The notes under the pieces are model-generated. The model did not search any database. It saw nothing but the letters and a program-made list of their open reading frames with translations, and was not told where the DNA came from. The translations under genes were made by a program, and so were the position numbers. From Leptasterias polaris (taxonomy: Eukaryota; Echinodermata; Asteroidea; Forcipulatida; Asteriidae), in assembly GCA_037783415.1 (NCBI GenBank), contig JAZGTN010000310.1, positions 1 through 64,000 of the forward strand: DNA of 64,000 nt. The letters are read 5' to 3'. Shown here piece by piece: positions 13,401 to 22,400 of the stretch (position 1 is the first letter of the stretch; the number at the start of each line of letters is the position of its first letter).

Positions 13401-16400
13401 GGACACTAACAATGTTCTCTTGCGTTTTTATTATCTTACTTTGTTTAGAAGAGTTTTTTAGGATTTTCAGAGTGTGTGGAGGGTTTTTTGTGAACAAGTA
13501 TTTAAATGACAAAGATCGTAGCTTGTCTTATATAAACAAAAATTTAATGCATTTTCTTTGTGCATTAATGCAGAATAAAGTCATTTGGTGAAATCTGGCT
13601 TTTCCATTTCACGCGGCTTTGCCTTGTGAAATTGAACAGTCCAGATTTCATCTTGTGTTTATATTATGCCACAATGCATTCACTTTCATCCAGTATTTGT
13701 ACAATATCAGCAGAAGCTTAACACTGCTGGTTTCTTTCAACAAAGGTGCAAATATAAAACTGGCCTAGATCTTGCTTGCTTAGCCAAACATTCACTCAGC
13801 AGAGAACAAAGAAGCCAATGAAAACCTTTCAGCCTTTTCAAAACCTTGCATTAGGCTCCGGCTTTGGGCTACATGTACGTCATCAATTTTGGAACAGTAT
13901 ACATTTTGCTAGAGGCTTTAACATCAAACGGAGCTCCGAGTCAGAGCTGGAGCCCACGCTAAGGATTGGAAATGATGTTCAGTTAGGGACCATGGATAAA
14001 TTAAAAACGCGTTCACAAGCATGCTGACGCGTGGCTGCACGGAGTCGTTCTAAAATTGTCACGGCTTCGTGCAACGATGGGATTTGCGCTCCAGTGATTT
14101 TCAGGTTCCCTCATTATCGAAATCTATTGTTGGTGCCTTTTGTTGGTCTAATTACACGGACAAGGCAGTGTGAAAGTAGTCCACAAAGGAGTGAAAGATT
14201 AGTGTTTGCTGTCTAGCTCAGTATACTAGGGTTTATCTAGTAAGCTGATTATAACTACACAGTGGCATTTGGCCAACACCATTATTCCTTTGTTATACAG
14301 TGAGTCTCCCTCAAGACTGGGCGATTGCAGAAGAACGCGTGACAGTGCGTTACACTGTGTGGGTTTTCTTTTGTTTGAGCTTGCACGCATAGGAACGCAA
14401 TGGATTGCGGCCGTGCCCGTGTCATAATTCATCCATGCTCCCTTACTTACATGTATTGTCCATTGAGTTGGAGAGTAGATAAGAACCATCCCCACTCAAT
14501 GATAAACCAGTCACTGAGTCAGTGCTGGAGCCCAAGTCAAGGATTGGCAATGATGTTTGTTTACTTACATGTATTGTCCATTGAGTTAGAGAGTAGATAA
14601 GAACCATCTCCACTCAATGATAAACCAGTCACTGAGTCAGTGTGTCCAGGCATCTTGTATAACATTCCATTTTTCCTTAAGTCCCAAACCTGAAAAAGAA
14701 CAAGAAGACAACATAAACACTTGTGCACTCTTCATGTTATACAGCAATCCTTCACCGATCTTGAACTCTTGGTGGCAGCAGATACCGCAATTATTGCGGT
14801 GGTACCTGGGTGGTACTGCGCTGCCTAGCGACGGGTTTAAGCGATTTGCAAAGTGAAAGTCCAATAACCCGCGACTGATCAAATGATCGCCGTGTAGCCC
14901 AAACCTTGTACCAGTCGCTAGGCAGCGCAGTACCACCCAGGTACACCGCAGTAATGGAGGCATATCTGCTGCCACCAAGAGTTCAAGATCGGTGAAGGAT
15001 TGCTGTATAGGAGATTTAGTCTAATATCATAGTGATAAGGGTTGGGTATTTAATGTAATCTATGGTCAGCAGAGGAAAGACCAACCAGGTCCCAATTTCA
15101 TAGAGCTGCTTAACGGCTGATTTTGTGCTTACTGCGCAAGTTTTCATTTCATAGGACTGCTAACTGTTAGCACACGAAAAGGCTTGCTAACCTTCCGGTG
15201 CTTAAGGTATGATGAATGATGTAACGATGCAAATCCATAGAGAATGTGCGAGCTGGTTGCCAAATATTCTTGCTAACCTGTGAAATACGCTCATGCTTTC
15301 TTAATGTTAAGAAGCGCTATGAAATTGGCCCGTGTACATAAAAGCTGATGGTGAGGATGAAGTCGATAAGAAGTCGATTACACTGCAAGTATTTTTTCGA
15401 GAGCAAGCTTTGGACTTGGGATCGGGCTTAGGCGACGACAGTTATTTGGGAAATGTGCTCATTCCTTACAGGACTTCAATCAAGTGAACAGAGCCCAAGC
15501 TGTGGATTGAAAAGAGACATAGTTATCAGTCAATGCTGAGTGTAATACCTTGATATCATTATCGATTCCAGCTGAGACAATTTGATCGCTAGTATCATTG
15601 AAGGTAACAGATAGAACCTGGTAGGTATTCTGGAATGTTTGCACCACTCCTCTCTTACGACTGTCCCATAACTATCAAGGAAAACAGAAAATAACAAGTT
15701 TTATTATTAACACCACTGGAATCTATCAGACTATTTAACATTGAACTATTTATCCTCAAAGTACGACAAAAACTCAGTCAAGCTACATGTACATGTAGTC
15801 AAATGTAGAGCCGAGTAGCTCTGGTGTCAGTCAAAGGAAACATATGCACGGTCTGCAGTGGAACCATTTCATAAAACATTCCATTTAATGGTAAACTTGC
15901 AAGTACAACCAAGTGTGTCGTTTGGGAGGAGTGTTAGCTCAGAAATAAGGCCAGTGTTGTGATCTCAACATTTCTTCTTTTCTTCTGGAGCAAAAGACAT
16001 TTATCCTGAAGGCGGTGTACAGTTTGAAAGTCGAGATACAACACCAGCTCTCTTCAGAGGCAACAGTCCCCCAAAGAGATTTACACGTGGTTATATACTG
16101 CAAGTTTACAAGTAAACAAAATACTGACTGCTTAAAGAGCTTTGGTTAAAGCTACGAATCCTGAGGTGATCCTTGATGGGTTCTGTTTTCCCGAGGTGAA
16201 GCCGAGGGAAATATAGACTGCTCTGGGATCATGGGAGTCATAGTTTTAACAAAAAAGCTCCTGGTATTTGTTTGATAACACTCCAGACAAATATTGTGCC
16301 TAGATGTCTACTGTAGGTACCAAGAGGCTGCTGTTGCTATGGGTATAGTACATTAGTTGCTTGGGGTGTAGTACATTGTACATTGTTTGCTTTGAGAATA

Positions 16401-19400
16401 GTGTCACGTTTGCGCAGCTTTTTCGTCGAAATAAGACAAACATGTCATGTTCTGCACTCCAAAACAAAAAAAAGGCAGAATCTTTGCAAGGGGCGTTACA
16501 TGTACATGTACCTCCTATCATCAGGCATGCAACTCTTCAGCCGAAAAAAAAAGCGGAAAATTACCGATCAACGATGTCTTTCCTGGTGGACGCCATCGTT
16601 ATTTTTCGAGCAAACACCTACATGTATCGATCGCGTGGTTCACTTGCACTCTTACAGCGTCTGGTTTCTGCCGCATCCCCTTACACAAATAGCAATAAAA
16701 ACACTACGGAGCCAGACTGTGCAAAAAATAGTGTAGAAGGTATGCTGTACGAGGAGGTATGTCTGTGTCTGGACTGTGTAATGCTTTTGTATGTGTAAAC
16801 TTCCGCGGAGCCAGACTTTAAGAATCCTGAACCTTTATTTCTTTTCAATAAGCAATGTTTCCTTCAGCTGGATTTATTTTTTTTTTCATGCAGCGTGATT
16901 TTTTTTTACGCGTATTTTGTTCGTAACGGCGGTATTCTATTTTCTAAAAAGCGGAAATCCGCTGATCCGCGGAAGAGTTGCATGCCTGCTATCATTTACA
17001 CTATGCAGAGCTCCAATCATCACTTAAAGGGAAGATGTATGTTTAGTAATCACTCTTAAAATTAATGGCAATAACAACTTATTGGTTAGAAGCCTACAGC
17101 AGCTTTCGATAGTATAAAGCATTTTGAGAAACATTTCATTTCAAAGTAATGTGGTTATGTAAAATGATAGCAGATTCAATGCCCCGAAATTTGAATCTGA
17201 CAAACGTTACTGTCAGAATCGCTTCTCAGATTGTGTATTCCTATGAGGACTATTCTTCCTGCGTGGAAATATTCGCTCAAAATGTTCAGCGTGGTCTCAA
17301 CAAACTTTTGAAGGTTAATTTTATTGTGTAGGCCCTATGTCTACATTTACGGATTTAAACAAAAAACGAACGGTTCCAAAAATCAAAGGTATACATTGCC
17401 TTGAATTCCTTCTTACCTTTATAGTTCCATCATCTCCACCACTGACTATCAGTGAAGGTCCTCTTCTTGCTGGAAAAACTGAGTTGACAAACGCAGTGTG
17501 ACCTCTCATCTTCTTGATTCGAGCTCCTGTCTCTGTGTCCCACAGACACAGCAGCTTATCTGTGCTGCATGACACTAGCTGACTGTGGTGAAAATAGGTG
17601 AAGTCAAAGTAACTTCAGGGCTCGAATTTTACACTGGACCACAGGCCCGAGGCCAGTAATTTTGGTGTTGGGCCAGTAAACTTATGAACTAACAAGTCCG
17701 ATGGTCTTGTGTTTTTCAATTGAATAACAGAAACACATTATGTTCAAGTGTTGACTTTGGGTCTGATAAATTATCTTTCAATTCTATGAGTAATCAAGTA
17801 TACTCTTCTCTTACTTGTCTCAGTTCTGGTTCATATAAAAACAGTCAAGTGCATGTTAAACTGTTTCAGCAATTTTTTTATTTTCACATTTTGAATCAGG
17901 TCTTGTAAAAAAAAATCTGGTCCAGTAAAGATTTTGAGCTACAAGCCCTGTAGTCTTGTGGATTTTCTCCCCAAATTCGAGCCCTGAACTTGCTGCACAG
18001 ATTTGCTTTTAAGTTAAGGTTTAAAAGATTTTTAATGGAAAAGTATTTATGAATGGGAATAAAAGAGTTGTGACTCAGTCTTAAACTGTTGTTTAAAACC
18101 TTGCAGGGTTGTTACCGTGCAATAAGGATCTTGTCTTCCACTCGATCCTTTATCGAAAGGCAAGGAACCTACAAGGTTTTCAACGATGGTTTAAGATCTC
18201 ACTGCCTATTTTTTTTTATTCACTTACATAAAACATAACCTTGGCAACACCTAAACAATTAGATTTGTGCACAGCCACGGTCATGGGTACACATTTTTTG
18301 CGTGTCCATTTTATGAACAACAGTTTGAAAACCACTGGTACATGTAGCAGTTATCTCAATGTTGAATTAGCAATCGCTGTGTCAATGATGAATAAAAAGT
18401 GCTCGAGTTTGTCAAATACAAGATCTGCAAAGAGTTACTCAATATTTATATGCTGTTCATTTGGTGTCTTTGTAACAAAAAGTGTACCCATGATTGTGGC
18501 TGTGCACATTTGCATTTCAACTGGTCAAATCTCAAAAGAGACTAGTGACAACAAACTAATTAGATGGAAAAAGACAGAGAGAAAGATATGAATGTTACCC
18601 GTCAGTTGTATACTGTAATTCCATGATGGCTCCTTGATGTCCAGTAAGTACTGCATAGTTGGCACACTCACCGTACACACTCCATAAAACTAATCAACAA
18701 AATAACAAAGAAAGAAAAAGATTGAACGACTTCAATCAAAAGAGAACAGGGCCCTAATTGTGCTACATTAGCGGTCGTGGCCGAGTGGATAAGAACACCG
18801 AACTCAAGCTCTGGTGTTTCTGTTCAGCAGAGTGTGGGTTCGAGTCCCGGTCGTGACACTTGTGTCCCTGAGCAAGACACTTAACTATAATTGCTTCTCT
18901 CCACCCAGGGGTAATATGGGTACCTGTGAGGGCAGAGATGGTTCTTGTGATTGATTTAGCCTAGTAGCGCATATATTGCAGCACAGGCTGTATACTCCCC
19001 AGGGAGCTGAGATGGTTTAAGGAATGAAATAATGGTCCAGTGACCAGGGGTAATAATGTTTGAAGCGCTTTGGGACGCCCTTCGGGTGTGAAAAGCGCTA
19101 TATAAAAATTTGTTATTATTATTATTACATCAAGGCAGTAACAGTTACAGTTACAGATAGCCAGAATACAAATTTCTGCCAGTGCAACATGGTCTTTTTG
19201 TATCAGGCTTGGAGTTTCATCTTTGCGAAGGCAAGGCCATTTTCATTTTGCTCTAGGCACTGTCATTGGACTATGGGGAACACGAAGGAGCACAAAGGCC
19301 AAGACTATTGCAATAGAGGCTGTCATGGCTGTGGCCTCCGTCATGGCTGTGGCCTCCGTCATGTCCGTGTAATCCAGGTATGTTACATGTACCTTTCAGT

Positions 19401-22400
19401 CTGGTTGAAAGGTTGACCTACTGTACATTGCACACTTGAGAATGTGCAATTTCCTTCATAAATTCACATGTGTAATGTAGGCCTATACATGCAGGCCCTT
19501 TTTAAAAAAAATCTAGTTGCACTGCAAAAAATAAAAAATACATAAAGTCAAAGAAATTAAAAATAAAACAAATAGTGTTCGCAAGGTCAAACTGATCACA
19601 AACCTTACACTGATGGGATGAAATTTTGAACATTTATCTAAACCAGAATGATCTTGTCAAGTGGTAATCTCAAAAGGTTAAGAAACAGGAGTTTTAGGTC
19701 TCAACACTAACTGTCTACTCATTCTAGAATCTGGGTCTGGGTGTACACACTGAGGGCTTGGGTAGGGCATAATGTAAGCATCAAATGCATGAAATACCAG
19801 GGCCATTCCCTTCTCTAGTCTGAACCAACTACATGTATGCAAGGGTACTTGGTTGTTTGACATACATGTACATTAACCCTCCTACTGTTCGCAACATTTT
19901 CAAGTGAGTTGACCAACCATTTGAAACCATTCAACTGCCAAAGTTGTGTATGGTGGCACAACTGTGCACAGAACTAACTGTGTACTGTGTACATGCATTC
20001 CCTCATGGTATCATATTGCAAGACTGGCATAGCTTATCTATCATTCAAAACCACAGTGAATGGTATTGAATGGTCAGACAGCAAGAGGGTTAATAAGGGA
20101 ATAAAAGAGTAGTGACTCGTTCTTAAACGGCCGTTTAAAACCGGCAGGGTCGTGGCCGTGCGATAAAGGCCCGAGCCGAAGGCGAGGGCCTTTATCGCAC
20201 GGCCACGACCCTGCAAGGTTTTAAACGACCGTTTAAGAACGAGTCACTTCTCTTTTATTCCCATTCATAAATGCCAATTTGTTAAAAAGTGAAAGAATAA
20301 GGAAAATCGGTGGTGAAAAATACAATCTGTGACAATCTGTTTGTTCAGAAAATTTTCAAAGTTTGTACATTTTCAAAAACTTTTGTAAAATTCTGTTTTG
20401 TGCGCGTTAGGTTAGTGTGTACACGCGTGTACAAAAAGATTACGCGCGGGTACTAATAGCTATGTATTGCGTTCCGCGTGAGTAAATTGGCGTAAATGAG
20501 CTTGCGCGCCCAACTCGCGAAGCCAGCCGGTCTTAAACAGCTCCAGCTACTGTATGTCTTTATCAGCCGTTTAAACACCCCTCATGATGTGCTCTCCACC
20601 AATAGGAATAGCGAAACTGTATTTAGGAATAGTTTTTTAATACAACACACAGGACCTACAGCTTTACATCCCACCCGAGGGATGCAGCAATAATGGTTTA
20701 ACAAAACTTATGACTTCTGTTAACTGTTTCTACCAATTCCAATCGGAACTATGAGCCTATATGGATCAAATGCCAACAAACTTTCAAGGATTAAAAATAG
20801 AACCCTGTAACACAGTCTTTACAGTCACAACACCACAAACCACAAACTAATCCATTCATAGGGGACTAAGATTTATAAGTAACATTCCAACAACAATAGG
20901 GATGTCAATCATTTTTCCCTGAATAATGTTGTTGCTAACATTATAAAGAAAAGGAAGGTCTTATTATTAATTTTTACTATTGGCCTTGTTTAATCGTCAA
21001 AAATATTTGGAAACACGATTCATTGTTTGTGTACTGTTAAATGGTTAACCAGTTAAACATCCCACCCCTAAATAAAAGATGCTACCAGGGTTCTGCCCAG
21101 GATTTGTTTAGTGCCGAAATTTTTTTTTCCTAGTACAGTCAAGTCAATTTCCTTTCGATTGTGCACGGAGTGGTTACACACGTGCGCCCTGCAGCTGTGC
21201 CTTGAATGTAGGCCCTCAGTGCGTAGGCCCTCAGTGCGCGCACGCCTTTACCGCCATGGGAAAACAATTTACAGCATCTATAGCATGGTGCTTACTCTGC
21301 AGTTCATTTCCGTTGTATTAAACGCTGTAGAATAGGGTTCGCAACATGATGAAACTGTATCATGTTATTCCAAGCGTAAAGCTATAATCAGCGTGACTGG
21401 AAACCATTGCAAAATCAATGCGGGTTTCGTGCGTTGGATATATTGTACATCGTACAGGCGGGAGGAATGCTCAATCCTGGATCATTAAAATAGACTCAAA
21501 CCAAAGAAGTAGGCTACTCGAAACTTTGGATAAAACTGTTTACTGGTAAATAATTTGTTTTACACGTTGTTCAAAATATTTTGAAGGAAATGGGCCAAAA
21601 AAAGGGAAAATGTGTGGTGGTCGGAAAAAGAAAAAATTCTGCGAGTGCCAGTCGGGGAATCATGAGTGCCGGTCGGGTTTTCCGGCACCGACCACCGTGG
21701 GCAGAACCCTGTGCTACATACATGTACATGTCATTAAACTTACAGATATTCCTGTCAAATGATCCAGATGCTAGAGTGTTTCCGTCAGGATGAAATTTAG
21801 CAGAGAAGATTTCTGCTCCATGACCTGAGAGAAGCATGATAGGAGCAAGAAGGCTGGATGTACGAGGTGGTCCCTGTTTAGAAATATAAAAACATGCCAC
21901 CAATCAAAATCAAATCTTTTTTTAAATTGTGCCATGCCGTCGCGTCGTCGTTGCTGTGCAGATCAGAGGTGGATGTAAATCAACAATTGTTTTTAAAAGC
22001 ACAGTGGTTACAGGCGCTGCAGCGAGTAATTCTTATTAGACCATTTTTCAAACAACCCGCCCCGCAAAGGTTACGTGCACTCATGATTGAACGTGCTCAC
22101 TAAGCCATTTTTGGTGCTTCAAATCTATGATTTTTAAGTCAACAATCGTATGCTCATACTGTGTGCATGCTCTGTGGCACCCGTAACCAGTGCTTTTTTA
22201 AACAGTTGTTGGAACACATGATCTACTGCTGCATCGTGACGAAGCGGTAGGCAAGTCGTATGGATGGTTTCAACGATTGTTTACTTAAAATTCATCGATT
22301 TTGGAGCACAACAAATGATCATGAGTACAAATTAATACCAAGAAGACAGTAGGCACAAGCACGCAAAATCAGGGCACCAGTTAATTTACGTTATTGATAC

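Noticed and set aside
14617..14978. Minus-strand 113-residue frame over exon 6 and the fold-back
   Set aside because: It runs through the exon in a wrong frame and through a MITE arm.
18771..18856. Functional tRNA-Leu/Ser gene
   Set aside because: A and B boxes are good but acceptor-stem halves do not pair, and the sequence continues into a SINE body and tail.
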